This document shows, one piece after another, positions 7,979 to 16,954 of a stretch of DNA of 64,000 bases. The DNA lies in assembly GCA_965247395.1 (NCBI GenBank), contig OZ252012.1, forward strand, positions 620,001-684,000, in the 5' to 3' direction. Position 1 is the stretch's first letter, and each line of letters begins with the position of its first letter. This DNA comes from CAYRJD01 sp965247395. Its GTDB lineage: Bacteria; Actinomycetota; Acidimicrobiia; Acidimicrobiales; Poriferisodalaceae. The translations under genes were made by a program, and so were the position numbers. Below the pieces are notes generated by a model. It saw only the letters and a program-made list of their open reading frames with translations, made no database searches and was not told the DNA's origin.

Positions 7979-9382
7979 CTATTGCTCGACACCCCATCGC
8001 GACAGCGGGGACGACAGGCCAGAGACAACATCTCGACCAACCGGCCGATACGAGTCGACGAGCGTTACCGACGGCAGTGGCTCGTTCCCTACCTCGGGCG
8101 ACTTCGGTTGTGGCTTCGGAAGCTTCGCGGCTTTTGCCTGGTAAGCCACGAGGTGTTGGAGGACATCCCCGTAGAAAGACTCAATAGCGTCGATCACCGA
8201 TTTAGCGAAACCAGGGCTTCGCCCCGACCTTCGATTCACTCCCAGCTCGCTTCGCGCGACGAGCTTGAACTTCACAGGGTTTTTCTTGTCCTTGCCGATC
8301 AGAACTGCAGCGCGCTCGCGAACCTCGCTGAGGCTGGCATCGATCCCCCTATGAGCATTCTTCGTGTACGCCTCGATAACCAGCTGATCCGGTGCATCCT
8401 TTAATTGATTAACTAACCAGCCAATTCGACCACGTCCGCCCTTGTCCTTCGGAGCGGTGACACCAACCGACATGACGCTCTGTCGCGCCTTCAGGTCGAC
8501 GAGGATCTCTAGATCGCCGATTGTGTCTGGTATTCGAAGCACGCCTTTGAGTTTCGCCGAGGCGACGAGGGAAGCGACAAACGTCTTTGCACGCAGTGCC
8601 GGGTTCGATCGTTGCGCCTGAGGAATCATTTCCACGACATCACGGCCAATGTCCGCTCCAAGCTTCAGTGACGAGTAACCGAGCAGCTGATCCCATCGCT
8701 GTGCGATGTCGTCTACCCCGTCGCTTCGCTTCGTCAGCGTTCCTTCGCGGCATGCATCACGGATCGCCACCCAATTCTCACCCATATCGTTGAACTTCAC
8801 CGTCCCTGACGCCGAATGTTCGAGGTAACGAATGAGTTCGCCCAAAATCCAGGACTGTTCTGGGTCGTCTATGCCGCAATGGATCTTCTCCATGACGGCC
8901 GTCGTGAGGATTCTGGTCCAGCTCACGTGATGTAGGGCGACCTTCGAGTTGGACTGAACCTTTACACCGGTTGGGTGTACACCTGGCGTCGGCGAGATCT
9001 CGTTGGAGATTGTTAGGACGCAGTCGTACTTCTTGTCGCGTGCAACATCTATGTACGACTCGATCTGCTGCGCTTCGAGCTTGGAGGTACCGGTCTTCAC
9101 CTCTACGAGGACTACGTAGGGGGCATTGGAACCGTAGGTGACGCGGATCAGGCCGTCTGGACGCACGGTCTTACCTGAGGGAAGGTCGAACGAGGTCTCG
9201 ATGAAGGTCTCGATGCGAGCCTTCTTTGCCTGGCTCGCTTCAAGCGGGCTCAGAAGCGCCTTTGAGAACGGGCGGACCACCCCGAGCACTGCGAGCAGCG
9301 CTGAAGTCGCCCTCTGCTCAGCTTCGGCTTGGCCAGATGTACCCGTTACCGATATCAGTCGAGCTTCTTGCCAGTTCGCCAT
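7979..9382 (-). CDS. PD-(D/E)XK nuclease-like protein, fourth gene of the DUF6361 cassette
   Basis: A 467-residue protein from ATG 9382. Residues about 70-105 read RPDG...VVLVEVKTG, the D...ExK arrangement of PD-(D/E)XK nucleases, followed by helices (QQIESYIDVARDKKYD) consistent with that fold. A middle helical region and a C-terminal segment with SVGVTAPKDKGGRGRIGWLV strands follow; I cannot name this part. It lies 72 bases after the helicase gene on the same strand and is probably transcribed with it. I infer that it is the DNA-cutting or DNA-sensing component of the cassette. No classical restriction subunit layout is seen. Confidence 0.65.
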   Translation of the reverse strand: MANWQEARLISVTGTSGQAEAEQRATSALLAVLGVVRPFSKALLSPLEASQAKKARIETFIETSFDLPSGKTVRPDGLIRVTYGSNAPYVVLVEVKTGTSKLEAQQIESYIDVARDKKYDCVLTISNEISPTPGVHPTGVKVQSNSKVALHHVSWTRILTTAVMEKIHCGIDDPEQSWILGELIRYLEHSASGTVKFNDMGENWVAIRDACREGTLTKRSDGVDDIAQRWDQLLGYSSLKLGADIGRDVVEMIPQAQRSNPALRAKTFVASLVASAKLKGVLRIPDTIGDLEILVDLKARQSVMSVGVTAPKDKGGRGRIGWLVNQLKDAPDQLVIEAYTKNAHRGIDASLSEVRERAAVLIGKDKKNPVKFKLVARSELGVNRRSGRSPGFAKSVIDAIESFYGDVLQHLVAYQAKAAKLPKPQPKSPEVGNEPLPSVTLVDSYRPVGRDVVSGLSSPLSRWGVEQ

Positions 9383-9454
9383 GGTTCGTCCTCTCACCAA
9401 GTTGCGCTACATCCTAAGTGAAGTAGAGATGGCGCATCGGAGAGGGGTTGACCT

Positions 9455-12400
9455 CTACTTCGTTGGCTCGTTGGCGAGGGGTGGAGGTCCGAGATTGATC
9501 CCGAGAGCGCCGGCCGCATTCGCGAGCTGGTCGGCACTACGCCGGTCGCCGAGGAAACGGACGAGCTCTTCCTGGCGAGGTTGTCCGAACGCGAGCCGGT
9601 AACTGACGAGCCCATCGATGAGGCGTTGTAGTTGTTGATGTTCCCTGCTCATCGGCAGCATCGGGACCCGTCGTTCGATCTTTGCGCCTTGACCGTCGGG
9701 GTTGAATACCCAGTACGGCACGATCTCCGAACCGTCGTTACCAGGCATCTTCGACGCGAATTCAAACGCGGCCGCCCACGGGTCAGCATCAGGCGATGCC
9801 AGAGCCTGCTCTCTAGTGTGCTGAGCAACGTTCTTGCGTACTGCGTGGCCCTTGAAACGGTGGACCCGTCCTTCGCGTTGCTCGAGGTCGACAGGGTTGG
9901 AGGGCAGATTCCAGTGCACGACGGCATGGCAGTACTGATGGAAGTCAAGCCCTTCCTGGCCGACCGAAGTTGTTGTCATGACGAACGGCCAGAAAGGTGA
10001 GTTAAATGCCAGTCCGATCAGGTCCTTGCGTTTAAGGCTCTGGTCGTCGCTGTACTGCCGGTCGCCGAACCGCACCGCGTAGCGGGCCCGCAGGCTGAGA
10101 TGCTCGAACTCAAGCGACCCGTTGACTGCTCTAGGGATGTCGGTTCGGTAGTCGACTGTACGAACGCTGAGCACCGCCGCGATGTCGGCGGCAATGCGCT
10201 TTGCCGTCTCGTCGCTGTCGCCAATGACATGGCGCCAGCCCCGGAGGACATGGACGTATTCGTCGAGAACGGCTTGGAAGTTGCCATCGATTCCATGGTC
10301 GATGACCAAGCGCCAGTAGTCACGATCTGGATAACGGCGGCGCAGCATGGCGGTCACGTCGGCGGTGTTGAGCAGCGACCGCACACCCCACGTCACACGG
10401 GCCGCCGCCGTCATCAGGCCGTGGACAACGTCGGTATCGCGAGGAAAGTGGCGAAGGAGGCTTCGCAACGCGGTAGTCCCCGGCCCTGCGATAGCAATCT
10501 TGGCCAGGACATCTACGAGGTCGGAGGGTGGTGATCGCAGCTCCTCGGGATGGTCGGCGAGGCGTCGGAGCTCCTTTACGTGGGCGGAGAGCCCGTCACT
10601 TGCTCGCGCCGGCTCCCAGAGATCGTTCGCTCCATTATCGAGCCAGCGCACTTCGCGCTGGTGATCCAGCCACGTTTGCGCGACGGCATACCAACGCCGG
10701 TCGATCTCTCCTGCAGTGCTGCTGCCGGCGGTGATCTTCGACAACAAAGGCTCAATCACTTCGCGAGCCTTCCGGAGCTGCATGTCGGCGGTTGGGCAGG
10801 ACGCGACCAACTCTCGGGGGTCAACATGGGTGGCCAGTGTGTAACAGGGGTAGAGGAGCGCCATGGATGTCAGCGAGGCGGGCCGGCCGTCGACGACGCT
10901 GAGCTCGATCAGCCCACTGGATCGATCGCCGTAACCCTTGCTGTGCTCGTGTTCGTGTTTGCCCCTGCTCCCCTCAAAGGCCCTGCGTTCAACTTCGTAA
11001 CTGACCAAAGCGGCCACCGTCTTGGGAACGACATTCCAGGCCGAGAAGACGAGCCGTTTCGTGAACTCCCGAGCCGCGGAATTCTCGTAGAGACTTCCCG
11101 TTTTGCCTCCCGCTTTGTAGTACGGCATAGCCGGCGGTAACCAGAGCATCTCCCAGTGCCCGGGTTCGACAACGTCGGCGACCATGCTGCGCAGTCGAGC
11201 GTTCCTCGGATCGATTTGCTGATACTGCTCCACCTCTCGCGGATCAAGAAAGCGTTTGGCATCCCGGAAGAAGTCGACCACGTCGGGACTGGGTGGATCG
11301 TCTTCGTCCTGAAGCAGCTGCTTGAGCTTGTAACCCTCCATGAAATTAACGAGATACGGCGCCGACTTCCACATCTCCACCGGATCACTGAGACCGAGTG
11401 TGGTGGAAAGCTCTGCGATGCGAAGATAGGACCGAACATCGTCCGACTCCACGGCCACGTCCGGCATCTCGACTCGAGTCAGCATTCCATTGCGGTCGGG
11501 GGTTGACGCGAGCCGCTCAGTGCGAACCATCACCTTACGGAGCCGCCTCGCGACGTCGTTCGAGGCCGCCTTCGCCTCTTCAAGACTCTGATCATCCGAC
11601 CCGTAAAACAACGAGCGCCGAACCCGTCGAAGATCATGGCTCAATGCGTCAACCTCCGCGTCGGGGTCAGCCGCACTGTCCATCAGAAATCTCGTCGTAC
11701 GTAAGAAGTCGGCGTGATGGTCATCACCGTCGGCATCGAGGTTGTGGGTATACATCCGGTACGGCGTCGCCGACAACAACAGCACACGGGTCGCTTCGAC
11801 GTTGGCTTTTGATTCGAAATTGAACAGTCGCCGTTCAAGTCGACGGTTCCGGTCTTCGTCGCCGCCCGCGGTGTCAAGCAGCTCGGCAAAGCGTTGGAAC
11901 TCGTCGAGAATGATCAAGTCGGGCTGCAGTGATTCGAGGCCGACCTTGGCAAGCACCATTCGTAGGCCACTGATGAGGTGGTTCCTCGGTCGGTGATATT
12001 CGAGGTCGTACTTCTTCTTCGGGTACCGGTAATGGTCGAAGAGGCTGCGCATCTCGGTCCAGGTCCAACGCTCACCTTGCTCTACCCGTTCCTTGTCATA
12101 GGCCCGGAGTTCCCTGCGAAACAGCTCGACAGCGGCGGTCGAGAGCTTCTTGTCGAAGTCATTACAGAGCCAGTCGAAGTCGTATTGGACTCGTTTCTCG
12201 CTTACTCCTGCGGTGAAGAAGCGCTGCTGGCCTGAGCCGGTCATTAGGTCCTCTCCCCAGACTCGACGAAGCATCACATATAGGAGGACACGTTCCTTGT
12301 AGCTGCCCGAGCCGCCCCAGAAGTTGAAGGATGTGCCAGGTGTGAGGGGGATGATGTTGATACGCGTGTCGTTGTCGTCCGCTTCGAGTTTCGCAGCCCG

Positions 12401-12736
12401 AAGTGGCAGCAAAGTCAACCGGCTGTCGCTGCGGTCTTCCACGTCGCTCGCGAGATCGCTGAACTTGTTGATGTTCTGACGAGCAATCGACTGGTTGGAG
12501 CAGATGTAAACGATGTCGATTCGATTGTCACCCTTTGCCACGAGGTGGTCGATGGTCTTGGCGATCACGGCGCGGGCGATCATGGTCTTGCCGAGACCCA
12601 CCTCATCGGCCACCAAGAACCTGTGGGTGGGGTCGTGGTCGCCGTACATACGCTTGAACGCCCATTCGGCCGTCGCCCGCTGGAACTTCTTGAGCTCATC
12701 CATCACCCCCGGCGCTTTAGGCACGTAGCCGGTCAT
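9455..12736 (-). CDS. SNF2-like superfamily 2 helicase of the DUF6361 cassette
   Basis: The product is 1093 residues from ATG 12736. Helicase motifs are complete: Walker A VADEVGLGKTMIA (about 44-56), DEFQ box in LIILDEFQRFAEL (about 275), SAT motif LLLSATPYRM (about 320), and motif VI NPVDLEQREGRVHRFKG (about 960). The DEVGLGKT form is typical of SNF2/RapA-like ATPases that translocate on double-stranded DNA. A very long insertion separates the two RecA lobes. The start codon overlaps the stop of the PLD gene by one base (TGATG), so translation is coupled. Related helicases pair with PLD nucleases in DISARM-like defence systems; the role here is inferred. Confidence 0.8.
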   Translation of the reverse strand: MTGYVPKAPGVMDELKKFQRATAEWAFKRMYGDHDPTHRFLVADEVGLGKTMIARAVIAKTIDHLVAKGDNRIDIVYICSNQSIARQNINKFSDLASDVEDRSDSRLTLLPLRAAKLEADDNDTRINIIPLTPGTSFNFWGGSGSYKERVLLYVMLRRVWGEDLMTGSGQQRFFTAGVSEKRVQYDFDWLCNDFDKKLSTAAVELFRRELRAYDKERVEQGERWTWTEMRSLFDHYRYPKKKYDLEYHRPRNHLISGLRMVLAKVGLESLQPDLIILDEFQRFAELLDTAGGDEDRNRRLERRLFNFESKANVEATRVLLLSATPYRMYTHNLDADGDDHHADFLRTTRFLMDSAADPDAEVDALSHDLRRVRRSLFYGSDDQSLEEAKAASNDVARRLRKVMVRTERLASTPDRNGMLTRVEMPDVAVESDDVRSYLRIAELSTTLGLSDPVEMWKSAPYLVNFMEGYKLKQLLQDEDDPPSPDVVDFFRDAKRFLDPREVEQYQQIDPRNARLRSMVADVVEPGHWEMLWLPPAMPYYKAGGKTGSLYENSAAREFTKRLVFSAWNVVPKTVAALVSYEVERRAFEGSRGKHEHEHSKGYGDRSSGLIELSVVDGRPASLTSMALLYPCYTLATHVDPRELVASCPTADMQLRKAREVIEPLLSKITAGSSTAGEIDRRWYAVAQTWLDHQREVRWLDNGANDLWEPARASDGLSAHVKELRRLADHPEELRSPPSDLVDVLAKIAIAGPGTTALRSLLRHFPRDTDVVHGLMTAAARVTWGVRSLLNTADVTAMLRRRYPDRDYWRLVIDHGIDGNFQAVLDEYVHVLRGWRHVIGDSDETAKRIAADIAAVLSVRTVDYRTDIPRAVNGSLEFEHLSLRARYAVRFGDRQYSDDQSLKRKDLIGLAFNSPFWPFVMTTTSVGQEGLDFHQYCHAVVHWNLPSNPVDLEQREGRVHRFKGHAVRKNVAQHTREQALASPDADPWAAAFEFASKMPGNDGSEIVPYWVFNPDGQGAKIERRVPMLPMSREHQQLQRLIDGLVSYRLAFGQPRQEELVRFLGDRRSADQLANAAGALGINLGPPPLANEPTK

Positions 12737-14559
12737 CACCACCGCTCAGCGGCCACGACCCGGATGGGCTCCCAAATGTCGAGCATCCCGGGAGGTAGAA
12801 AGTCGGAGTCGTCGCCCAGACTCTCGACGAGCTCGGCGATCGGTCGCAGCCGGTTGGGGTCGATCCTGAGAATGCGCAACATTTGCTCGAGGACCGGTGC
12901 AGTATCCACCCTCGTTTGGCCGCTTCCATTCGTTCCAGAGGCCTCAACCTGTTCAAGCAGTTGGCCGATCTCGAGATCACTCATCGATTCATCGGCCAAC
13001 AAGTACAGCAAGTAGCGAATGAAGCGCTCGGCATTCCCGATAAGAGCCTTGAGCACGAGCTGGTCACGATCCTTCGGCACACCGTGAAGCACAGCGGGCA
13101 CGACAAACGAGCACTCGTCGTCGCCATCAACCAAACGGATCCCCAGGAACGCGGTAAGCGATTCGAGCGAGAGCGTGAAGACGGCACCGACCCTGCCGGC
13201 CTCATCGAATAGCGGCACCTCCTGGCTAACCGTGATCGGGAAGCAGTAGGCCGACACTCCAGTCGGAACTTCGACTTTCCCGCCGCGATACGTCACAGTG
13301 AACTGGTCGTCTCTGCCGTCAACATCCGCGTCAAACCGCAGGGCACCAATCGAGTGCCGGAGCTGGTCAAGACGTGACATCGGCTCCACGGAGCCGTCGT
13401 CGGCAAGGGCATCGGGAGTGTAAGAGACGAGCAGATCGCGAAGAGACGCTTCGCCAGAAGATTGACGCTCGTCGTCGACAAGCTTCGAGCCGATAATCGC
13501 TTCGACGCCGAGCACTGACCGTCGCCCGTCAAGATCGGCGAGCACCTCAACATTGCTCTTGAACGCAGCGGTTGTGGCGTTGGCCGATCCGAGCAGAAGG
13601 TGCGATTTGCGCGATTTGTCGTAGCAGTAGACCTTCGCGTGCAGGCCATAGAGCGTCGTATCGGGCGCTCCTATCTCAGATGTCTGCACAACCGACTCGT
13701 CTCGGTCATCGGCTGCCGCATCGTCCAGAATAAAAGTGTCGAAGCGTCCGAGCACGTTGGGAAGCGGATCCATCGACTCCGCTCTCGAAACCAGAGTCGC
13801 TTTGATTTTGGCCTGCGGGAGAGCATTGAGGCACGGTCCACTGAGAAACGGTGAAATCACCAACAGCCGGTCGACCTCGGTAGGAAACGGTGTGACGCCG
13901 GTTTCGTGGCCATCGATACCAAACGGGTGAATGCTAAGCGAGTCTGTTCCCTCGGGAAGAACGAAGCTCGCTGTCTTGATTTCAGCAGCGAGTTGTTCGA
14001 GCTCTTCGTGCCGACTGGTAGAAATCTTCTGTGTCGTAATCTCGGGCAAGGCGCGGATCAGCTGCGAAAGCCCCGAGAGGTCTGCTCGCTCGTCCGTCTC
14101 ATCACGGCTGTCGAGGCGGAGAACGACGTCCCATGAACGATCCCCGGTGATGTTTCGGCTGGCGATGATGACACGGTGTCGTTGAGCTCCACTCTCGGCG
14201 TCGACGTAGCGGAGGACCCAAAACTTCGGATGGAAGACGCCGCCGCGCTGCGGGGTCACCGCGGCGACTGATCCTTCTAGGAAAGCGAACAGTCGATGGT
14301 TGTTAGGCACCGACATCTGGCCAGCCTGGTGCACGACGAAGATGCGCTTCGCGTTACGCCGGACCGAGTCGAGCAGCGCCAGTGCATCGAGTTGGGCGAG
14401 GTCCTCGACATCAACGGTCTGGAGTGCAAAAGCGGCGGGTGCGGCGAGGAGAGTTTCGAGATCAAGCGAATAGGTCGCGCCCAAAGCGAAGTCGAGTCGG
14501 TGACCGGACGGCGGCCGAAGAGCGTCGGTGAACGTGAGACGGTCGTCGGGATGCAGCAT
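12736..14559 (-). CDS. phospholipase D-like nuclease protein of the DUF6361 cassette
   Basis: The product is 607 residues from ATG 14559. Two HxK motifs are visible. The first is FHPKFWVLRY (about residue 120), followed by IASRNITGD. The second is GLHAKVYCYDK (about residue 310), followed by LLGSANATTAAF. Two half-sites in one chain is the PLD superfamily arrangement, which includes nucleases as well as lipases. The C-terminal third is unassigned. The ATG overlaps the DUF6361 stop by one base (TGATG), the same coupling seen at the next junction. By analogy with PLD proteins in DISARM-type systems I infer a nuclease role. Confidence 0.75.
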   Translation of the reverse strand: MLHPDDRLTFTDALRPPSGHRLDFALGATYSLDLETLLAAPAAFALQTVDVEDLAQLDALALLDSVRRNAKRIFVVHQAGQMSVPNNHRLFAFLEGSVAAVTPQRGGVFHPKFWVLRYVDAESGAQRHRVIIASRNITGDRSWDVVLRLDSRDETDERADLSGLSQLIRALPEITTQKISTSRHEELEQLAAEIKTASFVLPEGTDSLSIHPFGIDGHETGVTPFPTEVDRLLVISPFLSGPCLNALPQAKIKATLVSRAESMDPLPNVLGRFDTFILDDAAADDRDESVVQTSEIGAPDTTLYGLHAKVYCYDKSRKSHLLLGSANATTAAFKSNVEVLADLDGRRSVLGVEAIIGSKLVDDERQSSGEASLRDLLVSYTPDALADDGSVEPMSRLDQLRHSIGALRFDADVDGRDDQFTVTYRGGKVEVPTGVSAYCFPITVSQEVPLFDEAGRVGAVFTLSLESLTAFLGIRLVDGDDECSFVVPAVLHGVPKDRDQLVLKALIGNAERFIRYLLYLLADESMSDLEIGQLLEQVEASGTNGSGQTRVDTAPVLEQMLRILRIDPNRLRPIAELVESLGDDSDFLPPGMLDIWEPIRVVAAERW

Positions 14560-15782
14560 CAGGCCAACGCCTTGGCGATGTCGCCCAGGATTCGAGTGGC
14601 CGGCTGCCATCGGTAGCCGAGGTAGCCGGTACCGAAGGGCTGCCCGATCCAGGTGTCGAGCGCTCGTCCGTAGCTCAAGCGGGCGAGCGAGCCCTTGAGC
14701 CAGCGCTCGGTCTCCTGGATCTCTCGGTGGAGTGAGTCAGCCTGTTCGAGATCGTCGGCGTGGGCGTGGCAGAGCTCAATGAGTCGGGCGATGCTCCCCT
14801 TCCTCGGTGCAGAGATGGAGTGGCCCGGATCGGCGAGCTCCCAGAACGTATCGAGTTGCACAACCCACGCGTCCAGCGCGGGGAGGAGAGGCAGGCGATC
14901 AATCCGCCACTGCTCGAGTTCTTCCTCGGCCGCTGCTTCCACTTCTGGTGCGAGTGGATGATTCGAGCGTTGCGCCAGGAGGAGGTTGTAGAGCGCTCGA
15001 GCGGGCTGAATCGCGAGAGCGAAAAGTTGGGCGTGGCGAATCAGATCGCGTTGCTTATTGGGGAGGGCATCGTGCGGGAGATGCCAAATGTCGGGCTCGG
15101 CAAAGAGGGCGGGATTTCGGCCAGCCAACTGGGCGACCAGTGTGTCGGGCTGAGAACGGCGAATCGAGTTGACCAGATAGGTCGCCTCGTCTTCGGTCAA
15201 GTCGAGATCAGTCTCTTCATAGAGATCACTCGGAGGATCAGGCAGGACCGGATCCCAGGTGGCGAGCGGGGTTCCAATGACATTGCCGTCGTCATCGCGG
15301 TGATCGGCATTTCGATGCCAGTAGAGGCTGGAGAGGCCTCGTCGGTAGTCGGCCAGCGAGCCGTCGATCGAGCGGATGCGGTAGGTGCCAAGCCCGCCCC
15401 AGTAAACCTCAATGGCGAGCCGCTTGAGGTTGGCCCGCGCCTGGGACCCGATCACGCCATTGTCCTCGCCCGCCTTCACAAGGCGATCAATAAGCGCTAT
15501 CTCAAGCGCGCGGTAGCGTCGGCTGAAGTCGGCCGAGCTGACACGTTTATCCTCGAGCCGTTGGCAGAACCAGGGGATGAAGAAGAAGTAGCGGGCCCGG
15601 GTTTGGATTGTGCTGATACCAGGAAAGAGTTGCTCGCTGATCAAGTCGCGCACGATGCCGATCCCGAGATTGTCGACCGACTGACGGTCGCCGAACGCCG
15701 AAATCAGCTCGCGCATTCGTTGACTGTCCTTGGCGCTGTGATCAAGCCAGCCGACCGACGATTCGGCGACATAGTCGGTCAT
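14559..15782 (-). CDS. DUF6361 family protein, first gene of a four-gene defence-like cassette
   Basis: A 407-residue protein that I recognise as DUF6361: the N-terminus SSVGWLDHSAKDSQRMRELI, then GIGIVRDLISEQLFPG, then STIQTRARYFFFIPW. The family has no established biochemical function. It heads an operon with a PLD-type protein, an SNF2-like helicase and a PD-(D/E)XK protein, all with overlapping or close junctions. A 53-codon copy of its 5' end lies at 18142-18300. The upstream region is repeat A, shared with the CBASS locus, and probably holds the operon promoter. Confidence 0.7.
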   Translation of the reverse strand: MTDYVAESSVGWLDHSAKDSQRMRELISAFGDRQSVDNLGIGIVRDLISEQLFPGISTIQTRARYFFFIPWFCQRLEDKRVSSADFSRRYRALEIALIDRLVKAGEDNGVIGSQARANLKRLAIEVYWGGLGTYRIRSIDGSLADYRRGLSSLYWHRNADHRDDDGNVIGTPLATWDPVLPDPPSDLYEETDLDLTEDEATYLVNSIRRSQPDTLVAQLAGRNPALFAEPDIWHLPHDALPNKQRDLIRHAQLFALAIQPARALYNLLLAQRSNHPLAPEVEAAAEEELEQWRIDRLPLLPALDAWVVQLDTFWELADPGHSISAPRKGSIARLIELCHAHADDLEQADSLHREIQETERWLKGSLARLSYGRALDTWIGQPFGTGYLGYRWQPATRILGDIAKALA

Positions 15783-15837
15783 GAAACTGGACGCCTGTCA
15801 GACATCGAATAGATCCAACCATCCGTGTTCGGCGCCA

Positions 15838-16079
15838 GCGGCAATAAGTAGTGGCCCGACATGAACATCTAGTCCCAGCCCTCAATGCTCACATCGACTG
15901 CGTTTCGCCAGTCGTTCATCTGGCGCCTTGAAAGGTGTCAGAACTCATACACACAGTATGACTAGAGGTGTGACATTCTCCGGGGAGATCACTTAAACCG
16001 GCTCAGTTCCCGAGACGTGGTCATGCTCTTCGCCAGGATTTCGGGTTAATTTCAGTGAATGCCGTTGGCCGTCCGCGCC
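15838..16079. repeat. repeat A, copy 1: putative shared promoter region of defence operons
   Basis: About 242 bases between the HTH gene 3' end and the DUF6361 start are repeated, in the same orientation and with roughly 80% identity by eye, at 22764-23010 upstream of the CBASS operon. Both copies lie directly upstream of a leftward defence operon. No credible ORF is present. A short inverted repeat (TCATAC...GTATGA) and two GGTGT-type direct repeats are kept in both copies, as expected for a regulatory region. This accounts for the 15783-16121 gene-free stretch. Confidence 0.75.
15945..15961. promoter_or_regulatory. candidate operator in repeat A
   Basis: TCATAC, 5 bases, GTATGA: a perfect 6 bp inverted repeat. 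The second repeat A copy has TCATGC/GTATGA at 22876-22891. The same TCATAC half-site forms the AbiE operator at 18399-18447. Regulator binding is inferred. Confidence 0.4.
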
Positions 16080-16083
16080 GAGT

Positions 16084-16159
16084 GCCCGCCAACTAATAGC
16101 GGCAACACAACAACAGGTCTGTCAGCCACGGGGGCCGATCAAGTTCTCAGCTGCGATCC
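16084..16159. repeat. repeat B, copy 1 (3' end of the HTH gene)
   Basis: About 75 bases directly following repeat A, covering the last dozen codons of the HTH gene and its downstream flank, recur at 27766-27840. Here A and B are contiguous. In the second copy they are separated by the type III restriction-modification genes. Confidence 0.7.
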
Positions 16160-16760
16160 AGTGACGCGGATCGCCAGATTCCATCAGGTCCAAAGCAACT
16201 GCAGCACGTGGCGCCAAACGTGAATTCCCATTTCCAATCGCCGCATGGCCAATGATCTCAGACCAAACCTCGTCGGGCACTACCCGGAGTGCCACGCTCC
16301 CGAGCTGGTCCGGCACCGCAGCTACTAACGAGTCAAGGTGGCCGTGTAGTTCTGCTGGGATGTAGAGGTCTGCGCTTGCATCGTTTGGCTGTAGAAGCTC
16401 ACCGAAACCAACCGCAGCGACCACTCCGCTCACGAGCACGTCATCGCGCCGCGACAAATAATCGACAGAAGCGGCGCTTATCTCAAAACGGTGTACCTCT
16501 CCCCTGTTTCGATAGCGACTTACATTCGACAAGTCGACATCACCTACGGCGATCTGCTCCCACACACACCGGGCCCTCAAAGGACGACCACGGCGGTTCG
16601 AAACCTGACGACGAGCATCAACCGACTCGCGCGGAACTGCCCACGCATTCCCGAAACGGACGCCCGGCAAATCGCCAGCTATTACCAATTGACGAACACG
16701 CTCAGATGACACGCCAAGAAGCACCGACGCATCAGCAAGGGAAACAAGATCTGAAGCCAT
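16122..16760 (-). CDS. HTH regulator/antitoxin-like protein upstream of the DUF6361 operon
   Basis: The product is 212 residues from ATG 16760. An N-terminal helix-turn-helix of excisionase/MerR type is seen at LADASVLLGVSSERVRQLVI (about 8-27), followed by DLPGVRFGNAWAVPRESVDA. The C-terminal part, ending APRAAVALDLMESGDPR and AAENLIG, resembles antitoxin/regulator proteins that accompany AbiEii-type toxins, but no such toxin is adjacent. Because a remnant of a paralogue is linked to the other repeat A copy, I infer it regulates the downstream defence operon. An alternative is an orphan antitoxin. An AT-rich operator candidate precedes it. Confidence 0.65.
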   Translation of the reverse strand: MASDLVSLADASVLLGVSSERVRQLVIAGDLPGVRFGNAWAVPRESVDARRQVSNRRGRPLRARCVWEQIAVGDVDLSNVSRYRNRGEVHRFEISAASVDYLSRRDDVLVSGVVAAVGFGELLQPNDASADLYIPAELHGHLDSLVAAVPDQLGSVALRVVPDEVWSEIIGHAAIGNGNSRLAPRAAVALDLMESGDPRHWIAAENLIGPRG

Positions 16761-16770
16761 TTGACTAATA

Positions 16771-16796
16771 TATAGGAATACTCCAATATTTATAGG
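16771..16796 (-). promoter_or_regulatory. AT-rich promoter/operator of the HTH gene
   Basis: TATAGG occurs twice as a direct repeat, 20 bases apart (16771-16776 and 16791-16796). Between them is the near-palindrome GGAATACTCC (16775-16784). TATATATTAG-type sequence just before the ATG could serve as -10. The arrangement suggests autoregulation by the HTH protein. Confidence 0.4.
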
Positions 16797-16954
16797 CGAA
16801 CGAAGGTTAGCCCTCCAAGGACTCCCGCGATGCGCGACTACACCCGTCCCGACAGGCGGTAGGCCCAGCCCACTCCACAGGCTGGACATGGAGAAAGATT
16901 GAAAAGCCGTGACTTCGGCGCCAGCCTGTTGGAGCTTCGAACTGCGTGGCTCTG

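Noticed and set aside
10100..11823. Plus-strand ORFs of 100-196 codons opposite the helicase gene
   Set aside because: They lie antisense to a clear helicase with full motifs and have Arg/Gly-rich, non-protein-like composition.
14760..15812. 350-codon plus-strand ORF opposite the DUF6361 gene
   Set aside because: Antisense shadow; the minus-strand frame has family motifs and operon context.
15831..15927. GGCGCCAG...CTGGCGCC inverted repeat at the ends of part of repeat A, as possible transposon ends
   Set aside because: The left arm is missing in the second repeat A copy, so it is not a conserved element end.
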